This document shows, in pieces, positions 1 through 5,268 of a stretch of 8,557 nt of DNA; the first letter of the stretch is position 1; each line of letters starts with the position of its first letter. Where the stretch lies: contig JARROD010000324.1 in NCBI GenBank assembly GCA_037384225.1, positions 1 to 8,557 on the forward strand, written 5' to 3'. Source of the stretch: JARROD01 sp037384225. Lineage in GTDB: Bacteria; Pseudomonadota; Gammaproteobacteria; Pseudomonadales; Cellvibrionaceae. A program made the translations under genes and the position numbers. The notes beneath the pieces were generated by a model, which did no database searches, was not told the DNA's origin, and saw only the letters and a list, made by a program, of their open reading frames with translations.

Positions 1-196
1 CCATCTTCTGAATGGTTTTATTAAGAACTACATCGACATGCCGGATAAAACGGTTGATATGCTCATCAGGTTTTTGAACCAAAACGACGGTCGATTATCC
101 AATCGTGCTCGCGGCAAGGAATTCTCAGCACTGACGGATAAAGAAGTGCAGGCCATCGAAAACAAGTACGATGAAATATTTCATCAAGACGAGTAG
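1..196 (+). CDS. C-terminal end of a Fic-family-like protein (5' end outside window)
   Basis: An open frame enters from the left edge (first full codon at 2) and ends at TAG 194-196, giving 64 residues. The tail reads DKTVDMLIRFLNQNDGRLS, then RARGKEFSALTDKEVQAIE, a charged helical end. I associate this pattern (LIRFL-NG-LS-RAR-KEF-LT-EV-IE) with the region after the catalytic domain of Fic/DOC-type AMP-transferases. The diagnostic HPFxxGNGR motif would lie upstream, outside the window, so the assignment rests on family memory of the tail alone. No terminator hairpin follows; a MITE-like element starts 35 bp after the stop. It could instead be another helical regulatory protein. Confidence 0.5.
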   Translation, partial: HLLNGFIKNYIDMPDKTVDMLIRFLNQNDGRLSNRARGKEFSALTDKEVQAIENKYDEIFHQDE

Positions 197-230
197 CACT
201 GTATCAGGCCGTAAAATCATTCTCAGTAAA

Positions 231-418
231 CCCTATCGTTGCATAAATTTTCGAGCTCAGGACCTTTTAGAGCGGTATTTTCAGGTGCGTGCGCAGATTT
301 TTCTATCCGGAGCATAGCTATCCCTATGTGAAGATTAGAAAAATTGAGCACGGTCCTGAAAATGCTGCTATAGAAGGAGCGAAGCAGTCCTGGGCCGAAA
401 ATTTATGCAACGATAGGG
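231..418. mobile_element. 188-bp MITE-like element, near full-length inverted repeat
   Basis: The ends are perfect 23-bp inverted repeats (231-253 and 396-418), starting CCCTATCGTTGC and ending GCAACGATAGGG. TAAA flanks both sides (227-230 and 419-422), which looks like a 4-bp target-site duplication. Inside, the two halves keep pairing: CAGGAC 258-263 with GTCCTG 387-392, ATTTTCAGG 277-285 with CCTGAAAAT 355-363, ATTTTTCTA 297-305 with TAGAAAAAT 336-344, and an apex CATAG/CTATG (313-317, 324-328). The transcript would fold into one long imperfect hairpin. No credible transposase is encoded; a 61-codon frame starting at 289 is an accident of the repeat. It is probably a non-autonomous element mobilised in trans. 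Confidence 0.75.
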
Positions 419-422
419 TAAA

Positions 423-747
423 GCAGGAACCGGAAAGCTCAGTGATGGGTTTGAACCTGCGGTCATTTGACTAGCGGGAATCCTCTCCCTTTAGGGAGAG
501 GAGGATGTCAATTCAGGAAATCCAGTTGGCGCACACCATCGCCCATCGGGTCGGCTCAATGCTGTGATACCTCTGGCGTTTTGCGGATTTCATCGCAAGC
601 GTTGATGAGGGTATACTTGTGCCTGAATCCGCAGTTCGCAGCGGCACCGGGCATGGGTTCTGAATAGCCGGGCACTGTGCAACTCACGGTACAAGGCAAA
701 TTCCTCAATCCCCTGCAGATTCACAGAACACTGCAGACCTCAATAAA
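423..747. other. Intergenic region without a supported gene
   Basis: About 325 bp between the MITE-like element and the hydrolase gene. It holds a strong small hairpin at 481-502. On the minus strand a frame runs from 717 to a TGA at 556-558 and reads in protein-like fashion (GFRHKYTLINACDEIRKTPE), but it has no clear start or ribosome binding site and is about 50 codons long. It could be a remnant or a dispersed repeat. I see no tRNA, terminator or recognised promoter here. Confidence 0.5.
481..502. repeat. Small perfect palindrome (hairpin)
   Basis: TCCTCTCCC 481-489 and GGGAGAGGA 494-502 form a 9-bp perfect stem around TTTA. No T-run follows on either strand, so it is not a classic intrinsic terminator. 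It may be a short dispersed palindromic unit. Confidence 0.5.
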
Positions 748-764
748 ACTCAAACACTTTGAGT
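748..764. promoter_or_regulatory. Inverted repeat overlapping the leader of the hydrolase gene
   Basis: ACTCAAA 748-754 and TTTGAGT 758-764 form a perfect 7-bp dyad with a 3-nt centre, ending 13 nt before the preferred ATG at 778. It covers the GAG that is the nearest thing to a ribosome binding site. It could be an operator or an RNA hairpin limiting ribosome access. No regulator is encoded nearby, so the role is inferred from position only. Confidence 0.35.
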
Positions 765-777
765 GGGCATTATTCCA

Positions 778-1623
778 ATGAAAACAAGATTAAGCATTTT
801 GGCAATGGTATTGTTTTATTGTTCTTCCCCAGGTTTTGCGGAAGAAAAAATCACCTTTCAAACCACTGAAATCACGTCCGGGCTCTACGTTTTACAGGGC
901 AAAGGCGGATTTGCCGGGGGTAATATCGCCATATCAACAGGGGACGACGGTGTGGTCATGATTGATGACAGCATGCCGCCACTGCTGGACGAACTGAAAA
1001 AAGCCATCGCCGGGATAAGCGACAAACCCGTGGATTTCCTCATTAACACCCATGTGCACGGAGACCACACCGGCAACAATAGCGCCATGGGTGAAGCCGG
1101 TGTGCACATTATTGGGCACGAAAATATACGCAAACGGCTGCAGATGAATAAAAGCGACGGCGAAACGACCCCGGCCAAGGCATTGCCGGTGCTGACTTTC
1201 GACGGTGAAATCACCTTCCATCTGAACGGTTTGCATGCGCGTGTATTCCACCTGCCCCACGCGCACACCGACGGCGATGCGGCCATCCATTTTCCCGGGC
1301 CAAACGTAATCCATACCGGAGACATCCTGTTTAACGGTATGTTTCCATTCATTGATCTGGATAAAGGCGGTTCGGTTGAAGGCTACATTGACACCATTGT
1401 GATTCCAGGACACGGCCCGGTGGGAAAACGGGCGGATATCAAGGCTTCCTACGAAATGCTTATCGACGCGCAGGCACGTGTCGCCAGTTTGAAACGCAAG
1501 GGCAAATCGGAAGATGAGGTTGTGGCTGCTAACCCGCTGAAAATCTACCACAAAGACTGGAATTGGCTTTTCATAACCACGGAGAAAATGACCCGGACCT
1601 TGTATCGAGGGTTATCCATGTAA
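778..1623 (+). CDS. Exported MBL-fold metallo-hydrolase
   Basis: A 281-residue hydrolase of the periplasmic metallo-beta-lactamase superfamily; the substrate is unknown. Residues 1-21 (MKTRLSILAMVLFYC..GFA) form a Sec signal peptide cleaved after GFA; for that reason I prefer ATG 778 over the GTG at 763. Metal ligands: H92-x-H94-x-D96-H97 in THVHGDHTG, H163 in HAHTDGD, D182 in GDILF, H212 in PGHGP. The C-terminal helices (KGKSEDEVVAANPL, then WLFITTEKMTRTLY) match the usual tail of these proteins. Between GGSVEGYI (197-204) and DTIVIPGHG relatives normally carry about 15-20 residues of helix (an AAVxKILxLAD-like stretch), absent here without loss of frame. That segment joins two metal ligands, so activity is uncertain. 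The gene stands alone and converges on the toxin gene. Confidence 0.85.
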   Translation: MKTRLSILAMVLFYCSSPGFAEEKITFQTTEITSGLYVLQGKGGFAGGNIAISTGDDGVVMIDDSMPPLLDELKKAIAGISDKPVDFLINTHVHGDHTGNNSAMGEAGVHIIGHENIRKRLQMNKSDGETTPAKALPVLTFDGEITFHLNGLHARVFHLPHAHTDGDAAIHFPGPNVIHTGDILFNGMFPFIDLDKGGSVEGYIDTIVIPGHGPVGKRADIKASYEMLIDAQARVASLKRKGKSEDEVVAANPLKIYHKDWNWLFITTEKMTRTLYRGLSM

Positions 1624-1679
1624 ATGCTAGCTTAAGAAGTATTTGTGACCTCGGATCGGAAAAGCCCGGGGAAGCGTGG

Positions 1680-2216
1680 TTACAGTGTCTCCAATGATCT
1701 CATGGGCACGAATAACTTCATTGGGTTGTCCGTTAAAGATGAGAAGAAATCGAAGGATTGGTAGAAAGCCAGCGCATCCTGATCAAGCACGTCGAGAACG
1801 ATGCCCAGAGCAGGTATGCCGTTTGGATTGTTGGCAATTTGATAGGCGTGTCTAAGTGCGTGAACCAGCGTTTTTGCCCCCAGGCCTTGCCGGTGAAACC
1901 GTCGGTCAATGCCAAGTTGAGCAAGCAGAATCACTGGAACAGGATAGTGTGGCAGGCGGGATGGATCAGGCAGCTCTTCACGAACCAGGGTCTGATGAGC
2001 CAGGGTGTAATAAGCGGCCACATGAGATTTCTCTGGGCCTTCTTTGCCGGTATAGGCTTTGGGCGTATAGGGTAGAACAAAGGTCCGATTGAGGTTCAAT
2101 ACCATATTCTTTGCTGCGTAGCGGCGCAGATAAGTGTTGATGGCATCCTTGCCGCAATCAAATGATTTGACATTGATCGCCCTGGGATCCAGGGGCAAAA
2201 ACTCAGTGGTTGGCAT
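1680..2216 (-). CDS. GNAT-family toxin of a type II toxin-antitoxin system (TacT/AtaT-like)
   Basis: A 178-residue acetyltransferase. Toxins of this class use acetyl-CoA to acetylate the amino group of aminoacyl-tRNAs and stop translation. Typical landmarks are present: FDCGKDAINTYLRRYA (19-34), VAAYYTLA (66-73), the strand VPVILLAQLGIDRRF (93-107), the acetyl-CoA loop HRQGLGAKTL (108-117), LDVLDQDALAFYQSF (141-155) with the expected catalytic tyrosine Y152, and the closing KLFVPM. The first loop position is His where Q or R is usual (Q/RxxGxG/A), a possible weakening. Its ATG lies inside the antitoxin gene, overlapping its end by 14 bp, which suggests translational coupling. Length is normal and the frame is intact. 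Confidence 0.9.
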   Translation of the reverse strand: MPTTEFLPLDPRAINVKSFDCGKDAINTYLRRYAAKNMVLNLNRTFVLPYTPKAYTGKEGPEKSHVAAYYTLAHQTLVREELPDPSRLPHYPVPVILLAQLGIDRRFHRQGLGAKTLVHALRHAYQIANNPNGIPALGIVLDVLDQDALAFYQSFDFFSSLTDNPMKLFVPMRSLETL

Positions 2217-2490
2217 TCAGCGTGAAGCCCTCTTGGTCAAGTGCTTGTGCCGCCTTACGGAGCTTGGCCGTTGGTGCTGGCGGGTTGTCACAAGCCTCGC
2301 AAAAGGCATCAAACTGTGCGTTGGTCAGTTGGATACTGCTGTAGGCTTCTAATACCTCGGGCGCATGTTGCTTCACCAATTGCGTGACATAGGCTTTGAT
2401 GCTGGTTAAGCCCGACGCACGTGCAGCGCGTTCTGCCAGCGCGTAGGTTTCTTCATCCCACTGCATTTCATAACGTAAAATTTTGGACAT
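2203..2490 (-). CDS. DUF1778-like ribbon-helix-helix antitoxin
   Basis: A 95-residue antitoxin that should bind the GNAT toxin and repress the operon. The start MSKILRY at 2490 is chosen because GGAGG sits 5 nt upstream (2496-2500); a TTG further up would bury that site. Residues 3-48 (KILRYEMQWDEETYALAERAA..SIKAYVTQLV) fit a ribbon-helix-helix DNA-binding fold: a strand followed by two helices. Residues 54-80 (QLTNAQFDAFCEACDNPPAP.. LRKAA) match the C-terminal toxin-neutralising segment of DUF1778 antitoxins (L-x5-F-x-PP-P-x-L-x-A). The order antitoxin then toxin, with overlapping ends, is standard. Two operators lie just upstream. I infer the pair is functional. Confidence 0.87.
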   Translation of the reverse strand: MSKILRYEMQWDEETYALAERAARASGLTSIKAYVTQLVKQHAPEVLEAYSSIQLTNAQFDAFCEACDNPPAPTAKLRKAAQALDQEGFTLNANH

Positions 2491-2510
2491 GGTGGCCTCC
2501 AAATACTAGA

Positions 2511-2527
2511 TACGGAATATTTCCGTA
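2511..2527 (-). promoter_or_regulatory. Antitoxin operator, downstream copy
   Basis: TACGGA-ATATT-TCCGTA is a perfect 6-bp dyad with a 5-nt centre; the arms can be read as 7 bp around TAT. It lies between the predicted transcription start and the ribosome binding site of the antitoxin gene. The same half-sites and spacing recur at 2543-2559. Confidence 0.75.
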
Positions 2528-2538
2528 GTTGGTTAACA

Positions 2539-2566
2539 GTATTACGGAGTTTATCCGTAAAGGCAA
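2539..2566 (-). promoter_or_regulatory. Sigma-70-type promoter of the toxin-antitoxin operon
   Basis: Read on the minus strand, TTGCCT (2566-2561) and TAATAC (2544-2539) are separated by 16 nt. Both resemble the -35 and -10 consensus. The spacer is occupied by one operator, and the start point would fall near 2532, just before the second operator. This arrangement fits autorepression by the antitoxin-toxin complex. Confidence 0.6.
2543..2559 (-). promoter_or_regulatory. Antitoxin operator, promoter copy
   Basis: TACGGA-GTTTA-TCCGTA (7-bp arms counting the flanking T and A) has the same half-sites and spacing as the copy at 2511-2527, with centres 32 bp apart, about three helical turns. It fills the spacer between the -35 and -10 boxes, so a bound repressor would block RNA polymerase directly. 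Confidence 0.78.
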
Positions 2567-2594
2567 GTGCTTTGTTCTCGAAGGCAAGTTGCAC

Positions 2595-2676
2595 CCATAA
2601 TTGACTGTAACAATACAGTGAGAGAATCTGATTTACGTATTAATGCCAGTGGTGACAGATAGTTTGTCAATTATGG
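2595..2676. repeat. 82-bp segment bounded by 11-bp inverted repeats
   Basis: CCATAATTGAC (2595-2605) is the exact reverse complement of GTCAATTATGG (2666-2676). No convincing flanking target duplication is visible and the interior does not pair extensively. It could be a decayed element end or a regulatory loop; low certainty. Confidence 0.35.
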
Positions 2677-2900
2677 CAAAAGAAAGTCTGCTGTAAACGG
2701 CTAGCGGGGTAGCTAACAAGGGGTATTGAGAAGTTACCTATGCCGCCAGTCTGGTGTTGACTCATGAAATGGATGGTGAAGTACGCGGGCTGAATGAATT
2801 TGTCGGCGAACACGCGCCGGTGCTAGTGATCATTTGGCTATACAATGTTTGTGAAGCGCATTTTGGGGGGCAAAGCGACGGCGCCGTCCCACGAGTAGTT

Positions 2901-2933
2901 GTCAGAAATGACAACTTTATTGTCATTTCTGAC
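2901..2933. promoter_or_regulatory. Perfect 14-bp inverted repeat upstream of the persulfide dioxygenase gene
   Basis: GTCAGAAATGACAA (2901-2914) and TTGTCATTTCTGAC (2920-2933) are exact reverse complements around CTTTA. Each arm is itself a small dyad, GTCA-N4-TGAC, so four TGAC/GTCA half-sites are lined up. This looks like a tandem binding site for a dimeric regulator. No T-run follows, so a terminator is unlikely. It ends 166 bp before the ATG of the dioxygenase gene, where a distal activator site could sit. Which regulator binds is unknown; an activator that senses sulfane sulfur would be a reasonable guess from the target gene. Confidence 0.6.
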
Positions 2934-3099
2934 GTTAAAACAGTGCTTAATTGCCAGTAAATGACAGTCCGGGCTAGGAAATAGCTTTAAAAACAATGTG
3001 TTGACAAAAAATCAAAGCTGGCATGGTTTGCTCGTCTATAACTTTAAAATATATGAATTTTGCATGCATGTATTAACTTTTATATTGGAGGGCGATTCC

Positions 3100-3993
3100 A
3101 TGAGCGACCAAGCATTCTCTGTTGATCTCTCCCAAAAACCGGAGGTAGTGCCGTTTTTCGATGAGCAGACCAATACCTTTTCCTACCTAGTGAAAGATCC
3201 TGATTCCAACGCCTGTGCGGTGGTCGATTCAGTCATGGAGATTGATTATGCCTCCGGCCGTCTCAGTCAGCGTGGTGCTGATGACATTATTGATCACATT
3301 CGTCGTAACCAGCTGAAGCTGGAGTGGATTATTGAAACCCATGTGCATGCGGATCACATATCGGCGGCGCCCTACATTCAGGAACAACTGGGGGGCAAAA
3401 TGGGTATTGGTGAGCATATCGTCACGGTTCAGGAGACCTTTGGCAAAGTGTTTAACGCCGGTACAGACTTCGCCCGCGATGGTTCCCAGTTTGACCACCT
3501 GTTTGCCGATGGCGATCAATACACTATCGGCAACCTTGTCTGCCATGCGCTGCACACCCCTGGCCATACCTCCGTCTGCATGAGTCATATCATGGGGGAT
3601 GCCTGCTTTGTCGGCGATACCTTATTTATGCCGGATGGCGGTACCGCCAGAGCCGATTTTCCAGGCGGCGATGCGCGCACCTTGTATCAATCCATCCAGC
3701 GTTTGTTAACGCTGCCCAATGAGTTGCGCTTGTTTATGTGTCACGACTACATGCCCGACGATCGTGAAGTTGAATATGAAACCACGGTGGAAGCGGAACG
3801 CTCTGCCAATATCCACGTACATACCGGCGTTAGTGAAGAAGCGTTTGTGGCAATGCGTGAAGCTCGCGACGCTACATTGGGTATGCCCAGGCTCATATTG
3901 CCCTCGTTACAGATCAATATGCGTGCAGGTCATCTGCCAGCGGCAGAGGATAACGGCACGGTGTACCTGAAATTGCCACTGAATCTATTTTAG
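3100..3993 (+). CDS. Persulfide dioxygenase (MBL-fold, Blh/PDO type)
   Basis: A 297-residue iron-dependent MBL-fold enzyme expected to oxidise glutathione persulfide to sulfite plus glutathione in the cytoplasm, detoxifying sulfane sulfur from sulfide oxidation. The start is ATG 3100, with GGAGGG 7 nt upstream; a frame extension to 2998 has no such site and adds unrelated residues. Motifs: H81-x-H83-x-D85-H86 in ETHVHADH, H156 in TPGHTSVC, D173 in VGDTLF, H215 in MCHDY. By analogy with ETHE1, Fe ligands would be H81, H156 and D173. GGTARADFPGGDARTLY (180-196) and the tail MPRLILPSLQINMRAG (262-277) are characteristic of the roughly 290-residue subgroup related to Blh. The frame is complete. 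A SulP transporter stump starts 17 bp later, suggesting a former operon. Confidence 0.88.
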   Translation: MSDQAFSVDLSQKPEVVPFFDEQTNTFSYLVKDPDSNACAVVDSVMEIDYASGRLSQRGADDIIDHIRRNQLKLEWIIETHVHADHISAAPYIQEQLGGKMGIGEHIVTVQETFGKVFNAGTDFARDGSQFDHLFADGDQYTIGNLVCHALHTPGHTSVCMSHIMGDACFVGDTLFMPDGGTARADFPGGDARTLYQSIQRLLTLPNELRLFMCHDYMPDDREVEYETTVEAERSANIHVHTGVSEEAFVAMREARDATLGMPRLILPSLQINMRAGHLPAAEDNGTVYLKLPLNLF

Positions 3994-4009
3994 GAACGGG
4001 CACGCTCTG

Positions 4010-4433
4010 ATGGGAATGGCTGGCCCAGCCGGTGATCAGGTGGTCACTCACGAGCAGATTCTTTCCCTGCGTATCGATGAGAGTTTGTAATTTTGCCAAT
4101 GCCAGCTTTATCGAAGATCGTTTATACGAACTGTTGGCCGATCGACCACAGGTTAAACATGTCATCCTGATGTGTACCGCCGTCAATGAAATTGATCTCA
4201 GTGCACTGGAGACACTGGAATCAATTAATCAGCGCCTCAGTGACAGTGATATCTGTTTTCACCTGTCAGAGGTAAAAGGTCCGGTCATGGATACGCTGAA
4301 GAAAACCCATTTCTTAAATCAACTGAGTGGGAAGGTCTGGTTGACGCAACATCAGGCGATGACGAGTATTGTGGAAAGTCCTGGCGACACTACACAGACT
4401 GACGCGGCCAGCAATGTAGTTTCCCTAAAGTGA
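4010..4433 (+). pseudogene. SulP anion transporter remnant, STAS domain only, frameshifted
   Basis: The reading MAGPAGDQVVTHEQILSL..RIDESL starts at ATG 4010 and stops at TAA 4088-4090. The next frame continues NFANASFIEDRLYELLAD, VKHVILMCTAVNEIDLSALE and HLSEVKGPVMDTLKKTHFL to TGA 4431-4433. Together they match the C-terminal STAS domain of SulP sulfate/bicarbonate-type permeases, where the junction normally reads ESLYFANA. TTG-TAT-TTT-GCC has become TTG-TAAT-TTT-GCC, so one extra A at 4089/4090 breaks the frame. The 10-14 membrane helices of the permease are missing altogether. The piece lies directly after the persulfide dioxygenase gene, consistent with a lost export/uptake partner. A stand-alone STAS protein is unlikely given the frameshift. 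Confidence 0.8.
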
Positions 4434-4439
4434 AGTGGG

Positions 4440-4560
4440 TGAGGCCGGCAAACCGTAACCAGAGTGATAGGCATCTTTGGCATAGATGCCATCGAGAAAC
4501 AGCATATGGTAGTGTATACCCGTAGCGAATAGGATTTAGGTTCAATGCCGAACCAAAGCG
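4440..4560 (-). pseudogene. IS91-family transposase remnant
   Basis: On the minus strand, 4560-4534 reads RFGSALNLN and 4517 onward reads IHYHMLFLDGIYAKDAYH, ending with LPASPTS. IS91-family (rolling-circle, Y2) transposases carry these blocks contiguously as RFGSALNLN followed by IHFHMLFLDGVY, which holds metal-binding histidines. Here 16 extra bases (4518-4533) separate them and shift the frame, and a TAG stands directly before RFG where Q is usual. Only about 40 of roughly 400 residues survive. The fragment abuts the SulP stump, so IS91 activity may have caused loss of flanking DNA. Confidence 0.72.
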
Positions 4561-4615
4561 CTAAAAATGCCCCAATGTGATTTCACTTGGTGTCTAAAAC
4601 TACCCATATTTTTTT

Positions 4616-4668
4616 ACCATGAAGCGCATGAAGGGTCAAAAAATTCCATTCTTCATGTCCTTCATGGT
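4616..4668. repeat. Imperfect palindromic repeat (ATGAAG type)
   Basis: ACCATGAAGCGCATGAAG (4616-4633) and CTTCATGTCCTTCATGGT (4651-4668) are reverse complements with two mismatches, around a 17-nt AT-rich centre. ATGAAG itself recurs within each arm. It looks like a dispersed REP/BIME-like unit. Confidence 0.55.
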
Positions 4669-4690
4669 GTATTTAAGCCCGGAATCTTTA

Positions 4691-4744
4691 GGTCCATTTC
4701 TCGGGAAAGAAAAAGGCCTAAATTGAGCGTTTTTAGACGCCCTA
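4691..4744 (+). repeat. Diverged 55-bp repeat, copy 1
   Basis: It begins GGTCCA, has CGGGAAA, GGCCTAAA and GCGTTTTTAGAC, and ends CCCTA. The same blocks in the same order and spacing occur at 5137-5191. The two copies are roughly three-quarters identical by eye. Confidence 0.55.
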
Positions 4745-4801
4745 GATTTCACTGGAACCTGGAGAGAGATCCGCTTGCCGCTATTATGCATTATTTTGGT
4801 T

Positions 4802-4829
4802 CGATTGTAGTGCGATTGTAGTGCGATTG
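4802..4829 (+). repeat. 11-bp tandem repeat, about 2.5 copies
   Basis: CGATTGTAGTG occurs at 4802-4812 and again at 4813-4823, followed by a partial copy CGATTG at 4824-4829. Copies are identical, so the array is recent or slippage-prone. No function is evident. Confidence 0.8.
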
Positions 4830-4837
4830 CCCTGACC

Positions 4838-4857
4838 GAGGGCGTATACACGCCCTC
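4838..4857. repeat. GC-rich hairpin
   Basis: GAGGGCGT (4838-4845) pairs perfectly with ACGCCCTC (4850-4857) around ATAC. It directly follows the 11-bp tandem repeat. It is followed by TAAATG rather than a T-run, so a terminator role is weak; it could be a transposon-end hairpin. Confidence 0.5.
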
Positions 4858-5136
4858 TAAATGAGCAACCAATTTGAAGATCAAAAACTTCAGCTCGTAT
4901 TGAAACCCAATCCACGTTCGCACCACTCATTGATAATGAGATAAATGGCTTGTGTCAAATTCCTCCTATGAAATTGCAATTAGGTAACAGGGCATGGTTA
5001 ATGAGGAGTTAACTTTTCTTAATGCACTGGCTTAACGTAGGACGTCCAAATTGTACAAAATTTGTTCTCCCAGCTTTTGGACCGCTCTATACAGCTTGAA
5101 GCCCAGAGTTTACAGGCATTTCGAGCCAATATACGG

Positions 5137-5191
5137 GGTCCAAAAACCGGGAAAAAGATTCGGCTTAAAAATGGCGTTTTTGGACACCCTA
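5137..5191 (+). repeat. Diverged 55-bp repeat, copy 2, with internal palindrome
   Basis: Partner of 4691-4744, same orientation, 446 bp away. This copy also has a perfect 9-bp inverted repeat, GTCCAAAAA (5138-5146) and TTTTTGGAC (5177-5185), so the unit can form a stem of a REP-like element. Copy 1 has lost part of that pairing. Confidence 0.55.
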
Positions 5192-5268
5192 ACTATAACC
5201 TTGGCAGCCTGTTAATGAGTCTCATCCTCTGATCACTTTTTAATTTCCCCTTATTTCAAGGAGTCACC

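Larger units (their letters stand above)
2567..3099. other. Long intergenic leader, no supported gene
   Basis: About 530 bp between the divergent toxin-antitoxin operon and the persulfide dioxygenase gene. It holds an 11-bp inverted repeat (2595-2605 and 2666-2676), a small dyad ACTGTA/TACAGT (2604-2619) and the strong dyad at 2901-2933. A 68-codon plus-strand frame at 2754-2960 has no ribosome binding site and matches nothing I know; it runs through the 2901-2933 dyad, so I leave it out. A TTGACA at 3001-3006 is a good -35 box but lacks a good -10 box 17 nt later. Confidence 0.5.
4434..5268. other. 835-bp non-coding region rich in mobile-element debris
   Basis: No intact gene is supported here. 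Apart from the separately listed remnant and repeats, it holds GTCCAAA/TTTGGAC (5044-5050, 5076-5082) and a CAAATT/AATTTG dyad around 5047-5064. Open frames at 4567-4821 (plus) and 4636-4926 (minus) run through palindromes and tandem repeats and are not convincing. The last 20 bases carry the ribosome binding site of the downstream gene: AAGGAG at 5258-5263. Confidence 0.5.

Noticed and set aside
885..1551. Two long minus-strand frames opposite the exported hydrolase
   Set aside because: They are antisense to a gene with all metal-binding motifs in the plus frame and show no domain-like features themselves.
2901..2933. Intrinsic terminator
   Set aside because: The stem is AT-rich and is not followed by a T-run on either strand.
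2754..2960. 68-codon plus-strand frame upstream of the persulfide dioxygenase gene
   Set aside because: It has no ribosome binding site and no recognisable domain, and it runs through the 2901-2933 dyad, which better explains that DNA as regulatory.
3019..3032. Sigma-54 promoter TGGCAT..TTGCT
   Set aside because: The GG and GC doublets are separated by 8 nt instead of the required 10.
2998..3099. N-terminal extension of the persulfide dioxygenase to 2998
   Set aside because: The extra 34 residues are unlike the family, and a strong GGAGGG site lies just before ATG 3100.
4567..4926. Overlapping short frames on both strands (84 and 96 codons)
   Set aside because: They cross the palindromic, tandem and 55-bp repeats and have no start signals or domain features.
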